From Allochromatium vinosum DSM 180 (GTDB taxonomy: Bacteria; Pseudomonadota; Gammaproteobacteria; Chromatiales; Chromatiaceae), in assembly GCF_000025485.1 (NCBI RefSeq), contig NC_013851.1, positions 363,001-427,000 on the forward strand: a stretch of DNA of 64,000 nucleotides, given 5' to 3'. The position numbers and the translations under genes were made by a program. Below the pieces are notes generated by a model, which was not told the DNA's origin, searched no databases, and worked only from the letters and a program-made list of their open reading frames with translations. Of this stretch, positions 9,769 to 21,021 are shown one piece after another (position 1 is the first letter of the stretch; each line of letters begins with the position of its first letter).

Positions 9769-11360
9769 CGTGGCAGCTCCAGATGGAAGGTGGTCCCGTG
9801 CCCCGGCCGGCTCTCGGCGTGGATGCGTCCCCCCATGCGCTGCATGGCCTTGCGCACCATGGCCAGTCCGACACCCGTGCCTGGAAAGTCTTCGGCGCGT
9901 TGCAGGCGCTGGAAGATCTCGAAGATGCGGTCATGGAAGCGCATGTCGAAGCCGATGCCCTGGTCCTGGATGTCGAGCCGAACGGTCGTCTCGGTCGCTT
10001 GGGCGCGGAGGCTGATGACAGGCGGCTCGCCCGGACGGTGGAACTTGAGCGCGTTGTCGAGCAGATTGCGCAGCACCAGCAGCAGGCCGTCCGGGTCGGC
10101 GTGCACGCTCAATCCGCCGAGATCGACCTCCAGGCGCGCGCCGCTGGCCTGGATGTCGTCCTGGAGTTCGCGGATCAGACGCTCCACCATCGGCTCCAGA
10201 TCGATCTGCACGCCGTGCAGTTCGCGCCGCTCCATGCGCGAATAGTCGAGCAGATCCTCAATCAGCTGGCCCATCTGCGCCACGCCCTGGCGCACGTTGT
10301 TGAGAAAAAGCTGACCTTCCTCGTCGAGCCGATCCCGATGGTCTTCCAACAGCAGCCGGCTGTAGCCGTCGATGCCGCGCAGCGGCGCCTTGAGGTCGTG
10401 CGAGACAGAATAAGTGAAGGTTTCCAGCTCCTTGTTGATAGTTGCCAGCTCGGCGGTGCGCGCCGCAACGCGCGCCTCCAGGATCTCGTTGGCATGTACC
10501 AGCAGATAGGTCATGGCGGCTGCCGCCAGGGCGACCAGTAACCCCAGGAGTTGTATGGGCACGTGGCTGTGGATCGCGTTGTGCCAACCGGACCGTGGCA
10601 CGGCCGACAGGCGCCAGACACCGCCGGGGATCTCGATGACGATCGATACCGGCTCCTGAGCCAGGGTCGCGGGATCGCCGAAGAAGACGGCTCCCCCGGC
10701 CTCTGTGCCGTCGATCGCCTGAAGCGCCAGCCGCAGCCTGGGCAAGACCTCCGGCAGACCGGTCTGACGATAGAGTCGGTCCATCTCGATCACGGCCGTG
10801 ACCAGCCCCCAGGCACGCCTGGGCGCGTCAGGCGTCGCGGACGTGACGAAGACCGGGTCGCGCAGCAGGAAACCCATGCCGCCCTGGATCAGCGGCAGGG
10901 GACCGGCCAGCACCGACTGTCCGCTGTCCAGGGCTTTCAGCGCCGCCGGTCCCTGGATCGGGTGACGAAGATAATCCAGTCCGATGACGCTTTCGTTACC
11001 GGGCAACGGATAGAGCAGCGAGACGACCAGATCCGGTGCGCCGGCGATGTTGCGCAAGGCGTGGCGCTCGTCGACCAGTCCATGGGCGATACGACTGAAC
11101 TCGGCTTGGCCGATGTCCGGGTGCGCCGAGATGACGGCCGTCAGACCATGCACCAGCAGCAGATGGGCATTGATGACGCCCTCGATGTGCGCCCCTAGGG
11201 CGGCGAGTTCGGTGATGAGGCCCAGCCGCTCCTGCTCCAGGTCGCGCTCGCGCGCGAGCCGCTCGATGAACTGAACCGTGGCCAGTACCAGGAGCAGCAC
11301 CAACCCGGCCAGGAACCAAGAGCGTCTGGATGGAGTGGATCGGCTCGAACGCGCCTGCAT
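9765..11360 (-). CDS. CHASE-domain sensor histidine kinase
   Basis: A 531-residue inner-membrane kinase. An N-terminal membrane segment (about 13-30) leads into a periplasmic CHASE domain (about 70-235, with SVIGLDYLRHP and LAGPLPLIQGGMGFLLRDPVF), then a second membrane segment (about 267-287), a short coiled coil, HisKA with phospho-acceptor His321 (SVSHDLKAPLRG) and HATPase with an N box (LRNLLDNALKF) and G boxes (DQGIGFD, GTGVGLAM). CHASE domains bind small extracellular ligands; the ligand is unknown. It is first in a three-gene operon with the response regulator and GGDEF-EAL protein. No clear Shine-Dalgarno precedes the chosen ATG, so the start is less certain than the rest. Confidence 0.88.
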   Translation of the reverse strand: MQARSSRSTPSRRSWFLAGLVLLLVLATVQFIERLARERDLEQERLGLITELAALGAHIEGVINAHLLLVHGLTAVISAHPDIGQAEFSRIAHGLVDERHALRNIAGAPDLVVSLLYPLPGNESVIGLDYLRHPIQGPAALKALDSGQSVLAGPLPLIQGGMGFLLRDPVFVTSATPDAPRRAWGLVTAVIEMDRLYRQTGLPEVLPRLRLALQAIDGTEAGGAVFFGDPATLAQEPVSIVIEIPGGVWRLSAVPRSGWHNAIHSHVPIQLLGLLVALAAAAMTYLLVHANEILEARVAARTAELATINKELETFTYSVSHDLKAPLRGIDGYSRLLLEDHRDRLDEEGQLFLNNVRQGVAQMGQLIEDLLDYSRMERRELHGVQIDLEPMVERLIRELQDDIQASGARLEVDLGGLSVHADPDGLLLVLRNLLDNALKFHRPGEPPVISLRAQATETTVRLDIQDQGIGFDMRFHDRIFEIFQRLQRAEDFPGTGVGLAMVRKAMQRMGGRIHAESRPGHGTTFHLELPR

Positions 11361-11458
11361 GAAGGGGGTCCGGGATGTTCGATGTCGGAGTCGTGATTAA
11401 ACCCGAAACCGGCCCCCGGCCTCCAGTCCCGCTCCGCTCCGATGTGTCTGCTCGCAAA

Positions 11459-11480
11459 CAGGGCGCCCGCAGGCGCCCTG
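11459..11480 (-). terminator. Hairpin after fba, probable terminator
   Basis: A perfect 9-bp inverted repeat (CAGGGCGCC, loop CGCA, GGCGCCCTG) lies 34 bp beyond the fba stop codon on the minus strand. Only three T follow it in the direction of fba transcription, so termination may be inefficient or Rho-assisted. It is also close to the 5' end of the CHASE kinase gene. Confidence 0.55.
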
Positions 11481-11514
11481 TGATGAACTGGGCGGTCTCG
11501 TGCCGCCCAGAACG

Positions 11515-12579
11515 TCAGTTGACCCGAGGATCGAGTTCGCCCTTTGCATAGCGCGCGGTCATGCCTTCGAGCGAGATCACCTTGATCTTGCTGGCGTTGC
11601 CGGCGGTGCCGAAGGCTTCGTAACGCGCCTTGCAGATGTCCTTCATCGCCTTGGTGGCGGCGGTGAAATACTTGCGCGGGTCGAAGTTCTTGCGGTCGTC
11701 GTGCAGGCTCTTGCGGATGGCGCCGGTGGAGGCCATGCGCAGATCGGTGTCGATGTTGACCTTGCGCACGCCGTGCTTGATGCCCTCGACGATCTCCTCG
11801 ACCGGCACGCCATAGGTCTCGCCCATGTCGCCGCCGTGCTCGTTGATGATCTTGAGCCACTCCTGCGGCACCGAGGAGGAGCCGTGCATGACCAGATGCA
11901 CGGTCGGGATGCGGGTGTGGATCTCCTTGATGCGCTCGATGGCCAGGATGTCGCCTGTGGGCGGACGGGTGAACTTGTAGGCGCCGTGCGAGGTGCCGAT
12001 GGCGATGGCGAGCGCGTCGACGCCGGTCTTCTTGACGAAGTCGGCGGCTTCATTGGGATCGGTCAGGAGCTGGCTGTGATCCAGCGTGCCCTCGGCGCCG
12101 ATGCCGTCTTCCTCGCCGGCCTGTCCGGTTTCGAGCGAACCCAGACAGCCCAGCTCGCCCTCGACGGAAACGCCGCAGGCATGCGCCATCTCGACCACGC
12201 GCCGCGTGACCTCGATGTTGTACTCGTAGCTGGTCGGAGTCTTGCCGTCCTCGCCCAGCGAACCGTCCATCATGACCGAGCTGAAGCCGAGCTGGATCGA
12301 GCGCTGGCAGACGGCGGGCGAAGTGCCGTGGTCCTGGTGCATGCAGACCGGGATGTGCGGCCACTCTTCGATGGCGGCCAGGATCAGGTGACGCAGGAAG
12401 GGCGCACCGGCGTACTTGCGCGCACCGGCGGACGCCTGGACGATGACCGGGGAGTCGGTCTCGTCGGCGGCTTCCATGATGGCGCGCATCTGCTCCAGGT
12501 TGTTGACGTTGAAGGCCGGCACGCCGTAGCCGTGTTCGGCGGCGTGGTCCAGCATCTGGCGCATTGAGATCAGGGCCAT
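11515..12579 (-). CDS. fba: Class II fructose-bisphosphate aldolase (Calvin-cycle subtype)
   Basis: The 354-residue product matches class II aldolases of the Calvin-cycle type in length and sequence. Zn-binding histidines appear in the CMHQDHGTS segment and in the HGAYKF and [10 protein letters not shown] segments; the substrate-phosphate loop NIDTDLRMA is near residue 275. It condenses DHAP with glyceraldehyde-3-phosphate (or erythrose-4-phosphate) in the cytoplasm and works in both the Calvin cycle and glycolysis. It is the last gene of the minus-strand series tkt-gap-pgk-pyk-fba, 68 bp after pyk, and is followed by a hairpin. Confidence 0.95.
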   Translation of the reverse strand: MALISMRQMLDHAAEHGYGVPAFNVNNLEQMRAIMEAADETDSPVIVQASAGARKYAGAPFLRHLILAAIEEWPHIPVCMHQDHGTSPAVCQRSIQLGFSSVMMDGSLGEDGKTPTSYEYNIEVTRRVVEMAHACGVSVEGELGCLGSLETGQAGEEDGIGAEGTLDHSQLLTDPNEAADFVKKTGVDALAIAIGTSHGAYKFTRPPTGDILAIERIKEIHTRIPTVHLVMHGSSSVPQEWLKIINEHGGDMGETYGVPVEEIVEGIKHGVRKVNIDTDLRMASTGAIRKSLHDDRKNFDPRKYFTAATKAMKDICKARYEAFGTAGNASKIKVISLEGMTARYAKGELDPRVN

Positions 12580-12647
12580 GAGTCGTCCTCGTTTTCTGTG
12601 GTTGGAGAAGTCGTTGTCGGGCAGGATTCAGTCGAGCGTTCCGTCCA

Positions 12648-14090
12648 TCAATCCTCGTTCAGGAGCCGGTGCTCGCCGACGCGCATGATCTTCATGATGT
12701 TGGTCTGGCCCTCGACACCCGAGCGGTCGCCCTTGGTGATGATGACCAGATCGCCGTGCTGCACCGTGCCATGGCGCAGCAGCTCCTCGATCACCTCGCG
12801 GTTGACCTCGTGCATGTCGGTGCTGGCCACATCGAAGGCCACCGGATAGACGCCCCGGAACAGCCGCACCTTGCGCTGAGTCGGCACCGAGCGTGTCAGG
12901 CCGTAGATGGGGATGCCCGAGCTGATGCGCGACATCCACTTGACCGTCGAGCCGGTCTCGGTGAGTGCGGCGATCGCCTTCACACCCAGATGGTTGGCGG
13001 TATACATGGCCGCCATGGCGATGGCCTCGTCGACACGGCCGAACACCGAATCGAGCCGATGGCCCGAGCGGGTGGCGCTCTTCTCGGCCTCCAGACAGAT
13101 GCGATCGAGCGCCTCGACCACCTTGGCCGGGTTCTTGCCGATGGAGCTTTCGGCCGAGAGCATCACGGCGTCGGTGCCGTCGAGCACGGCGTTGGCCACA
13201 TCGAAGACCTCGGCGCGGGTCGGGATCGGACTCTCGATCATCGACTGCATCATCTGCGTGGCGGTGATGACGACGCTGTTGAGTTCGCGCGCGCGGCTGA
13301 TGAGGCGTTTCTGGACCGCCGGCAGTTCAGCGTCACCGATCTCCACACCCAGGTCGCCGCGCGCGACCATGATGGCATCGGCGGCGTTGATGATGTCGTC
13401 GATGCCTTTGAGCGACTCGGCGCGCTCGATCTTGGCGACGATACCGCCGCGCCCGCCGGCCTCATAGAACAGCTCGCGTGCCAGACGCACGTCGTCGCCG
13501 TTGCGCACGAAGGAGACAGCCAGATAGTCGGCGTCGATCTCGGCGGCGAAGCGGATGTCGTCCTTGTCCTTGTCGGTCAGGGCCGGGGCCGAGAGTCCGC
13601 CGCCCTTCTTGTTGATACCCTTGTTGTTGGAGAGCGTGCCGCCGGTGACGACCTGACACGCGATGCGACCGTCGACGACCGCGTCGACCCAGAGCTCGAT
13701 CGCGCCGTCGTCGAGCAGTAATGTATCGCCGTGGCGCACGTCATTGGCCAGCTCGACATAGGTGGTGCCCACGCGCGTCCGGTCGCCGGCGTCGATCGGA
13801 CAGTGGGTGTCGATGGCGAAACGGTCACCCCGAGCCAGTTGGATCTTGCCGTCGGTGAATTTGCCGATGCGGATCTTGGGACCCTGCAGATCCATCAGGA
13901 CCGCGATCTCCTGACCGGCGGCCAGCGCGCGCTCGCGAATGCGCGCGGCGCGTTCGCGGTGGCGGTCATGGGTGTCGTGCGAGAGATTGAGGCGAACGAC
14001 GTCCACGCCGGCGGCGAGGATCTCGTCCGTGACCGAGACCGGATCGGTCGCCGGCCCCAGGGTTGCAACGATCTTGGTGCGTCTTGGCAT
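12648..14090 (-). CDS. pyk: Pyruvate kinase
   Basis: About 480 residues, starting at MPRRTKIVATLGPAT, which is the usual N terminus; an ATG ten codons upstream gives a non-homologous extension. Signatures include RLNLSHDTHD, MDLQGPKIRIG, the active-site IVAKIERAESL, IMVARGDLGVEI and ATQMMQSMIE. It converts phosphoenolpyruvate and ADP to pyruvate and ATP. In this cluster it is the only strictly glycolytic step among Calvin-cycle enzymes, so the operon can drain fixed carbon towards pyruvate. The pgk stop is 106 bp upstream, with nothing recognisable between. Confidence 0.95.
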   Translation of the reverse strand: MPRRTKIVATLGPATDPVSVTDEILAAGVDVVRLNLSHDTHDRHRERAARIRERALAAGQEIAVLMDLQGPKIRIGKFTDGKIQLARGDRFAIDTHCPIDAGDRTRVGTTYVELANDVRHGDTLLLDDGAIELWVDAVVDGRIACQVVTGGTLSNNKGINKKGGGLSAPALTDKDKDDIRFAAEIDADYLAVSFVRNGDDVRLARELFYEAGGRGGIVAKIERAESLKGIDDIINAADAIMVARGDLGVEIGDAELPAVQKRLISRARELNSVVITATQMMQSMIESPIPTRAEVFDVANAVLDGTDAVMLSAESSIGKNPAKVVEALDRICLEAEKSATRSGHRLDSVFGRVDEAIAMAAMYTANHLGVKAIAALTETGSTVKWMSRISSGIPIYGLTRSVPTQRKVRLFRGVYPVAFDVASTDMHEVNREVIEELLRHGTVQHGDLVIITKGDRSGVEGQTNIMKIMRVGEHRLLNED

Positions 14091-14196
14091 GGTTGTAGTC
14101 GCGTCTCGTGCGTCCAGCATTCAGGGGTTTTAGCGTTCGGTCGTCAGCCGGTTTCAGGCGTGAACGACCGGACGCCCATGTTGCCGCGACGCCGGC

Positions 14197-15378
14197 TCAG
14201 TCCTTCGCCCGTGCTTCGAGCATGGCCACGGCCGGCAGGGTCTTGCCTTCCAGATATTCGAGGAAAGCGCCGCCGGCGGTCGAGATGTAGGAGACCTGAT
14301 CGTAGATGTCGTATTTCTGGATCGCGGCGATGGTGTCGCCGCCGCCGGCCAGACTGAAGCCCGCCGCTTGGGCGATGGCCATGGACACGGTCCTGGTGCC
14401 TTCGCCGAACTGATCGAACTCGAACACGCCGACCGGGCCGTTCCAGACGATGGTGCCGGCCTTGGCGATGATGTCGGCCAAGGCTTGCGCCGAATCCGGG
14501 CCGATGTCGAAGATCATGTCATCCTCGGCGACCTCGGACGCGGCCTTGGTGACGGCCGGCTCGTTCTCGTTGAACTGCTTGCCGCAGACCACATCGGTGG
14601 CGATCGGGATGGACGCACCGCGCGCGGTCATCTTCTCCATCAGCGCCTTGGCGGTCGGGATCAGGTCTTCCTCGCACAGCGACTTGCCGACCGGGAAGCC
14701 GGCCGCCGCCAGGAAAGTGTTGGCGATGCCGCCGCCGACCACGAGCTGATCGACCTTCTCGGAGAGCGATTCGAGCACCGTGAGCTTGGTCGAGACCTTG
14801 GAACCGCCGACGATGGCGACCATGGGGCGTGCCGGGTTGGCCAGTGCTTTCTGGAGCGCGTCCAGTTCCTCGGCCAGCAGCAGACCGGCGCAGGCGACCG
14901 GGGCGAACTTGCCGGCGCCATGGGTCGAGGCCTGGGCGCGGTGCGCGGTGCCGAAGGCGTCCATCACGAAGACGTCGCACAGGGCGGCGTACTGCTTGGA
15001 CAGGTCTTCGTTGTCCTTGCCCTCGCCCTTGTTGAAGCGCACGTTCTCCAGCAGCACCAGCTCGCCGTCGGCGACCGTCGGCGGGGTGTCCAGATAGTCG
15101 CGGATCAGTCGGATATCGCGGCCCAGCTTGGCGGCTAGCGCCTCGGCAACCGGCTGGAGCGAGTCGGCCTCGGAGAACACGCCTTCCTCGGGGCGGCCCA
15201 GATGCGACATGACCATGACCTTGGCGCCGGCCTTGAGACAGTGCTCGAAGGTCGGCATCGAGGCGGTGATGCGCGCATCGGACGTGACCTGGCCGTTCTT
15301 GACCGGGACGTTCAGATCCGAGCGGATCAGCACCCGCTTGCCGGCCAGATCCAGGTCGGTGAGCTTGATGAAGGACAT
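14197..15378 (-). CDS. pgk: Phosphoglycerate kinase
   Basis: A 393-residue protein starting [19 protein letters not shown] with GAGGAGA as ribosome site; upstream in-frame codons are not family-like. The N-terminal RSDLNVP substrate loop, the SHLGRPEEG segment, GGSKVSTKL and the nucleotide-binding GGGDTI near the C terminus are all present. It interconverts 3-phosphoglycerate and 1,3-bisphosphoglycerate. It lies between gap and pyk on the same strand, the usual arrangement in proteobacterial Calvin/glycolysis clusters. Confidence 0.96.
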   Translation of the reverse strand: MSFIKLTDLDLAGKRVLIRSDLNVPVKNGQVTSDARITASMPTFEHCLKAGAKVMVMSHLGRPEEGVFSEADSLQPVAEALAAKLGRDIRLIRDYLDTPPTVADGELVLLENVRFNKGEGKDNEDLSKQYAALCDVFVMDAFGTAHRAQASTHGAGKFAPVACAGLLLAEELDALQKALANPARPMVAIVGGSKVSTKLTVLESLSEKVDQLVVGGGIANTFLAAAGFPVGKSLCEEDLIPTAKALMEKMTARGASIPIATDVVCGKQFNENEPAVTKAASEVAEDDMIFDIGPDSAQALADIIAKAGTIVWNGPVGVFEFDQFGEGTRTVSMAIAQAAGFSLAGGGDTIAAIQKYDIYDQVSYISTAGGAFLEYLEGKTLPAVAMLEARAKD

Positions 15379-15463
15379 GAGTCGTGTCTCCTCGTGAGTT
15401 TCGAATTGTGATGTCAAAGCGATCCGCAAAGCCCGGGGGCTTGGCGCATGGCTCTAACGCCTC

Positions 15464-15491
15464 TGGCTCCCACGCTCCAGCGTGGGAGCCA
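15464..15491. repeat. Perfect palindromic repeat between gap and pgk (REP-like)
   Basis: A 28-bp sequence made of TGGCTCCCACGCT, a CC centre and AGCGTGGGAGCCA: a 13-bp perfect stem with 2 central bases. It begins right after the gap stop codon. It has no T tract, so it is unlike a standard terminator. From memory, palindromes of this CCCACGCT...AGCGTGGG kind are dispersed in many GC-rich proteobacteria. I found one copy in this window. It may protect the 3' end of gap mRNA or limit read-through to pgk. Confidence 0.7.
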
Positions 15492-15498
15492 CAGTCGC

Positions 15499-16503
<1,005 letters not shown>

Positions 16504-16548
16504 TTAAAGCTCCGTTCAGTGCTGGATTGAAAACGAATAGCGATTTTG

Positions 16549-16580
16549 AACCACACAGGCACTGTATGTCCTGTGCGGTT
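16549..16580. other. Imperfect hairpin between tkt and gap
   Basis: AACCACACAGG (16549-16559) and CCTGTGCGGTT (16570-16580) form an 11-bp stem with one mismatched or wobble pair around a 10-base loop. It sits 8 bp after the tkt stop and 49 bp before the gap start on the same transcript. No T run follows, so it may be an RNA processing or stabilising element, not a terminator. Confidence 0.4.
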
Positions 16581-16587
16581 TCAGGAT

Positions 16588-18591
16588 TCAAAGGACGCTC
16601 TGGACCTTGGAGATCAGGTTCTCGACCGTGAAGCCGAACTCCTTGAACAGTGCACCGGCCGGAGCGGACTCGCCGAAGCGGTCGACGCCGAGCACCGCGC
16701 CCGAGCTTCCGACGTACTTCCACCAGCCGTCGCTCACGGCCGCCTCGACCGCGACGCGCGCCGTGACGGCCTTGGGCAGCACGGATTCCTTGTAGGCTGC
16801 ATCCTGCTGGTCGAAGGTGTCGGTCGAAGGCATGGAGACCACGCGGATCGCCTTGTCGCTCATGGCCTCGGCGGCCTTGATGGCCAGCTCGACCTCCGAG
16901 CCGGTGGCGATGATGATGGCATCCGGGGCGCCGGCGCAATCGCGCAGGATATAACCGCCGCGTGCGATGTTCGCCAGTTGTTCGTCGGAGCGCGGCATGT
17001 GAGCCAGATTCTGACGCGAGAAGATCAGACAGCTCGGCGTGCCCTTGCGCTCGATCGCCAGCTTCCAGGACACGGCCGATTCCACCGCGTCACAGGGACG
17101 CCAGACGCTCATGTTCGGGATCAGGCGCAGGGTCGGGATCTGCTCGACCGGCTGATGGGTCGGGCCGTCCTCGCCCAGACCGATGGAGTCGTGGGTGTAG
17201 ACGAAGATCGAGGGCACCTTCATCAGTGCCGCCATGCGCAGCGCGTTGCGCGCGTACTCGGAGAACATGAGGAAGGTCGCACCATAGGGGATGAATCCGC
17301 CGTGCAGCGCGATGCCGTTCATGATCGCCGACATGCCGAACTCGCGCACGCCGTAGAAGATGTAATTGCCGCCGTCGGCCTTGCTCACGCCCTTGCAGCC
17401 CTTCCACAGGGTCAGGTTGGAGCCGGCCAGGTCGGCCGAACCGCCCATCAGCTCGGGCAGCAGCGGGCCGAAGCCGTTGAGCGCGTTCTGCGAGGCCTTG
17501 CGCGAGGCGATGGTCTCGCCCTTCTCGACCACGGACTTGATGAAAGCGTCGGCCTTCTCCGACCAGTCGGCGGGCAGCTCACCGGCCATGCGGCGCTTGA
17601 ACTCGGCGGCCTCGGCGGGGAAGGCGTTGGCGTAGGCGTCGAACTTGGCGTTCCAGTCGGACTCGGCCGCCGCGCCGCGCTCCTTGGCATCCCAACCCTG
17701 ACGGACGTTGTCCGGGATGACGAAGGGGGCGTGGTTCCAGCCCAGATTCTCGCGGGTCAGGGCGATCTCGTCGTCGCCCAGCGCGGCACCGTGACACTCT
17801 TCCTTGCCCTGCTTGTTCGGCGAGCCGAAACCGATGATGGTCTGGCAGCAGATGAGTGTCGGCTTGTCGGAGACGGCGCGCGCCTGCTCGATCGCGGACT
17901 TGATGGCCCCGGCGTCGTGGCCGTCGACCTTGGGGATCACATGCCAGCCGTAGGCTTCGAAGCGCTTGGGCGTGTCGTCGAGGAACCAGCCGGGCGTGTC
18001 GCCGTGGCCGCGCACCTCGCCGTCGATCGAGATGTTGTTGTCGTCATAGATCGCGATCAGCTTGCCCAGACCCAGGGCGCCGGCCAGCGAGCAGGCTTCG
18101 TGCGAGATGCCTTCCATCAGACAGCCGTCGCCGAGGAAGACATAGGTGTAGTGGTCGACGATGTCGTGACCCGGCTTGTTGAACTGCGCGGCCAGTGCCT
18201 TCTCGGCAATCGCCATGCCGACGGCGTTGGTGATGCCCTGACCGAGCGGACCTGTGGTGGTCTCGACGCCGGGCGCATAGCCGTACTCGGGATGGCCGGG
18301 AGTCCTGGAATGGAGCTGACGGAACTGCTTGAGATCCTCGATGCCCAGGTCATAGCCGGTCAGGTGGAGCAGGGCATAGATCAGCATCGAGCCATGGCCG
18401 TTGGACAGCACGAAGCGGTCGCGGTCGGCCCACTTCGGGTTGCTCGGGTTGTGGCGCATGAAGTCGTTCCACAACACCTCGGCGATGTCGGCCATGCCCA
18501 TGGGCGCGCCCGGATGGCCCGAGTTGGCCTTCTGGACCGCGTCCATGGCGAGCGCGCGGACGGCATTGGCAAGTTCTCTGCGTGAGGACAT
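16588..18591 (-). CDS. tkt: Transketolase
   Basis: A 667-residue thiamine-diphosphate enzyme starting [20 protein letters not shown] with GGAGGGG just upstream. Visible motifs: [10 protein letters not shown] near residue 27, the ThDP/Mg motif [13 protein letters not shown] followed by DDNNISIDG, and the pyrimidine-domain [19 protein letters not shown]. It moves two-carbon ketol units in the Calvin cycle and pentose phosphate pathway. It is the first gene of the tkt-gap-pgk-pyk-fba series, so the 279-bp AT-richer space upstream (18592-18870) should hold the main promoter. That space contains TTTTCTAATATT-like AT-rich DNA but no motif I can assign firmly to a regulator such as CbbR. Confidence 0.96.
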   Translation of the reverse strand: MSSRRELANAVRALAMDAVQKANSGHPGAPMGMADIAEVLWNDFMRHNPSNPKWADRDRFVLSNGHGSMLIYALLHLTGYDLGIEDLKQFRQLHSRTPGHPEYGYAPGVETTTGPLGQGITNAVGMAIAEKALAAQFNKPGHDIVDHYTYVFLGDGCLMEGISHEACSLAGALGLGKLIAIYDDNNISIDGEVRGHGDTPGWFLDDTPKRFEAYGWHVIPKVDGHDAGAIKSAIEQARAVSDKPTLICCQTIIGFGSPNKQGKEECHGAALGDDEIALTRENLGWNHAPFVIPDNVRQGWDAKERGAAAESDWNAKFDAYANAFPAEAAEFKRRMAGELPADWSEKADAFIKSVVEKGETIASRKASQNALNGFGPLLPELMGGSADLAGSNLTLWKGCKGVSKADGGNYIFYGVREFGMSAIMNGIALHGGFIPYGATFLMFSEYARNALRMAALMKVPSIFVYTHDSIGLGEDGPTHQPVEQIPTLRLIPNMSVWRPCDAVESAVSWKLAIERKGTPSCLIFSRQNLAHMPRSDEQLANIARGGYILRDCAGAPDAIIIATGSEVELAIKAAEAMSDKAIRVVSMPSTDTFDQQDAAYKESVLPKAVTARVAVEAAVSDGWWKYVGSSGAVLGVDRFGESAPAGALFKEFGFTVENLISKVQSVL

Positions 18592-18870
18592 GAGCCCCTC
18601 CTGAAAATTGAGTTGGCGATGGTGGTCGAAAAGCGTGCGCCTGTACCCCGCCGGCAGCGTCGTGTCGGTGACGACGGCCGGACGATCCGCTCGGCGGCGC
18701 GGCATCGGTGATGGGTTCGTGGGCGGGTAGCCACGAGGAGCCAGGGGACGTTCAGCGATTTGTGATTTTCTAATATTAAAAATTGACGCACGAAATGGCC
18801 AGCATTTTTATCGGGTACGCACGAACGGGCGTGCGCAACCGTCCAGACCGAGCGACCGGATGCAGGCGTC

Positions 18871-19428
18871 TCAGTGTGCTTTCCACTTGATCGAACAGCC
18901 CATGCTCGGGATCTGCTCAATGGGACCGGCGCCGGTCTCGGCGACCTGCTTCATCGCCTCGAACAGGTCGCGGCGCACGTCCGGCGGAGCGGCCTCCTTG
19001 CGGCTGGCGTCGAGCCGGCCGCGATACTGGAGGCCCAGCTCGCTGTCGTAGCCGAAGAAGTCCGGGGTGCAGACGGCGCCATAGGCGCGCGCGACCGCCT
19101 GGCTTTCGTCGTAGAGATAGGGGAAGGGGAAATGGAACGCTTCGGCCACCTGCTTCATGTGGTCGAAGGAGTCCTCGGGGTAGTCGTTGACGTCGTTGGA
19201 GCTGATGGCCACGCAGCCGATGCCGAGTGCGGCCAGCTCGCGCGCGTCGCGCACCAGGCGATCGCGGATCGCTTTCACGTAGGGGCAGTGGTTACAGATG
19301 AACATCACCAGCAGACCGCGCGGACCCTTGCACTGGTCGCGGGTCCAGATCCGGCCATCGACCCCGGGGAGTGCGAAGTCCGGAGCTGGGGCGCCAAAGT
19401 CACAGAGGGGAGTTTCGGTCGATACCAT
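18871..19428 (-). CDS. Thioredoxin-fold redoxin (AhpC/TSA-type) with CNHC motif
   Basis: A 185-residue cytoplasmic protein starting MVSTETPLCDFG, placed by GGAGG six bases before the ATG. It has the redoxin layout: APDFALPGVDGR near the N terminus, a CxxC active site in FICNHCPYVKAI, AISSNDVNDYPEDS and GAVCTPDFFGYD. This CNHCPYVKAI subgroup is widespread and annotated as a thioredoxin-family or peroxiredoxin-like protein; the substrate is not established. It is transcribed away from metK and towards tkt, and appears monocistronic. Confidence 0.85.
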   Translation of the reverse strand: MVSTETPLCDFGAPAPDFALPGVDGRIWTRDQCKGPRGLLVMFICNHCPYVKAIRDRLVRDARELAALGIGCVAISSNDVNDYPEDSFDHMKQVAEAFHFPFPYLYDESQAVARAYGAVCTPDFFGYDSELGLQYRGRLDASRKEAAPPDVRRDLFEAMKQVAETGAGPIEQIPSMGCSIKWKAH

Positions 19429-19555
19429 GGAAGTCCTCCGGAGCCTGTCGGTTCGATTTGTAGTGATCGGGCGATGGTACCGGAAGTCCGCCCGATTCAA
19501 AATCTTGCATCGCACAATAGGGCTGTGGACGTCTGTTTCCAGGCCCTGTATCTGG

Positions 19556-19584
19556 TTTCAACAGCCAAATCGACGCGCTATCAT
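19556..19584 (+). promoter_or_regulatory. Candidate metK promoter
   Basis: TTTCAA (19556-19561) and TATCAT (19579-19584) are separated by 17 bp and lie 57 bp before the metK ATG. The -35 match is weak, so this is only a candidate. The 212-bp divergent region between the redoxin and metK contains no riboswitch that I can recognise. Confidence 0.3.
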
Positions 19585-19640
19585 GCCCGGCTTCATCAAC
19601 GCGCCATCCGGCGCCTCGAACCGCAGGTCTCGTGATCGAT

Positions 19641-20831
19641 ATGAGCAAGGACTACATCTTTACCTCCGAATCCGTTTCCGAAGGCCATCCGGACAAGATG
19701 GCCGATCAGATTTCCGACGCCGTCCTCGACGAGATCTATCGCCGCGACCCCAACCACGCCAAGGCGCGCGTGGCCTGCGAGACCCTGGTCAAGACCGGCT
19801 TCGTGATGCTGGCCGGTGAGATCACGGTCACGGACGCGGATCTCAAGATCGACTACGAGAAGGTCGTGCGCCGCGTGGTCAAGGAGATCGGCTACGACAA
19901 CTCCGAGTGCGGTTTCGACGGCAACAACTGCGGCGTGCTGATCGCGCTCGGCGAGCAGTCCAGGGACATCAACCAGGGTGTCGACCGCGAGAGCGAGGAG
20001 GCCCAGGGCGCGGGCGACCAGGGCCTGATGTTCGGCTATGCCACCAATGAGACCGACATGCTGATGCCGGCGCCGATCGACTATGCCCATCGGCTGGTCA
20101 AGCGTCAGGCCGAGGTGCGCAAGAACGGCACCCTGCCGTGGCTGCGTCCGGACGCCAAGTCGCAAGTCACCATGCGCTACAGCAACGGCAAGCCGGTCGG
20201 TGTCGAGGCGGTGGTGCTCTCGACCCAGCACAGCGAGGATGTCAGCGAGAGCGTGCTGCACGAGGCGGTGATGGAAGAGATCATCAAGCCCGTGTTCGGC
20301 GCGACCGGCTGGCTCGACGCCAACACCAAGTACCACATCAACCCGACCGGCAAGTTCGTCATCGGCGGTCCGGTGGGCGACTGCGGTCTGACCGGGCGCA
20401 AGATCATCGTCGACACCTATGGCGGCATGGCGCGTCACGGCGGCGGCGCCTTCTCGGGCAAAGACCCGTCCAAGGTCGACCGCTCGGCCGCCTATGCCGG
20501 TCGCTATGTGGCCAAGAACATCGTTGCCGCCGGGCTGGCCGACAAGTGCGAGATCCAGGTGTCCTATGCCATCGGCGTGGCCGAGCCGACCTCGGTCTCG
20601 ATCGACACCTTCGGCACCAACAAGATCAGCGAGGATCGCATCATCGAACTGGTCCGCGCCCATTTCGATCTGCGCCCCTACGGCATCATCCGCATGCTCG
20701 ATCTGACCAACCGCGAGCTGATCAAGTATCAGGACACGGCGGCCTATGGTCACTTCGGACGCAACGAGCCTGGATTCACCTGGGAGCGCACCGACAAGGC
20801 CGACGAGCTGCGCGCGGCGGCGGGGATTTGA
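19641..20831 (+). CDS. metK: S-adenosylmethionine synthetase
   Basis: A 396-residue enzyme. I start it at the ATG of [20 protein letters not shown] because homologues begin there; a GTG three codons upstream is possible. ATP and methionine-binding motifs are seen in [31 protein letters not shown] and [16 protein letters not shown]. It makes AdoMet from methionine and ATP. It heads a plus-strand group metK, methyltransferase, ahcY, metF that together forms most of the activated methyl cycle. Confidence 0.97.
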   Translation: MSKDYIFTSESVSEGHPDKMADQISDAVLDEIYRRDPNHAKARVACETLVKTGFVMLAGEITVTDADLKIDYEKVVRRVVKEIGYDNSECGFDGNNCGVLIALGEQSRDINQGVDRESEEAQGAGDQGLMFGYATNETDMLMPAPIDYAHRLVKRQAEVRKNGTLPWLRPDAKSQVTMRYSNGKPVGVEAVVLSTQHSEDVSESVLHEAVMEEIIKPVFGATGWLDANTKYHINPTGKFVIGGPVGDCGLTGRKIIVDTYGGMARHGGGAFSGKDPSKVDRSAAYAGRYVAKNIVAAGLADKCEIQVSYAIGVAEPTSVSIDTFGTNKISEDRIIELVRAHFDLRPYGIIRMLDLTNRELIKYQDTAAYGHFGRNEPGFTWERTDKADELRAAAGI

Positions 20832-21021
20832 GCGTGACTTGAGTTGATGGACGGCGGGATGGGCGAGGGAGTGCCTGTCTCGCTGGTGTTGTGAATCGGT
20901 GGGGCACCGGCTCATCTACACCACAACTCGGGTGTGGTCTGCCGATGATCTATCGCATGGCCACCGGCTGGACGGAACTGGCGCCTACGGACATCTGAAC
21001 CCAAAGCCCGAGCAACACATC

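Noticed and set aside
16546-18585. 679-codon open frame opposite transketolase
   Set aside because: Shadow of tkt caused by high GC at third codon positions; the opposite strand is a complete transketolase.
18592-18870. CbbR binding site in front of tkt
   Set aside because: AT-rich dyads fitting a loose T-N11-A pattern can be drawn, but such patterns occur by chance in AT-rich DNA and no cbbR or rubisco gene is in the window.
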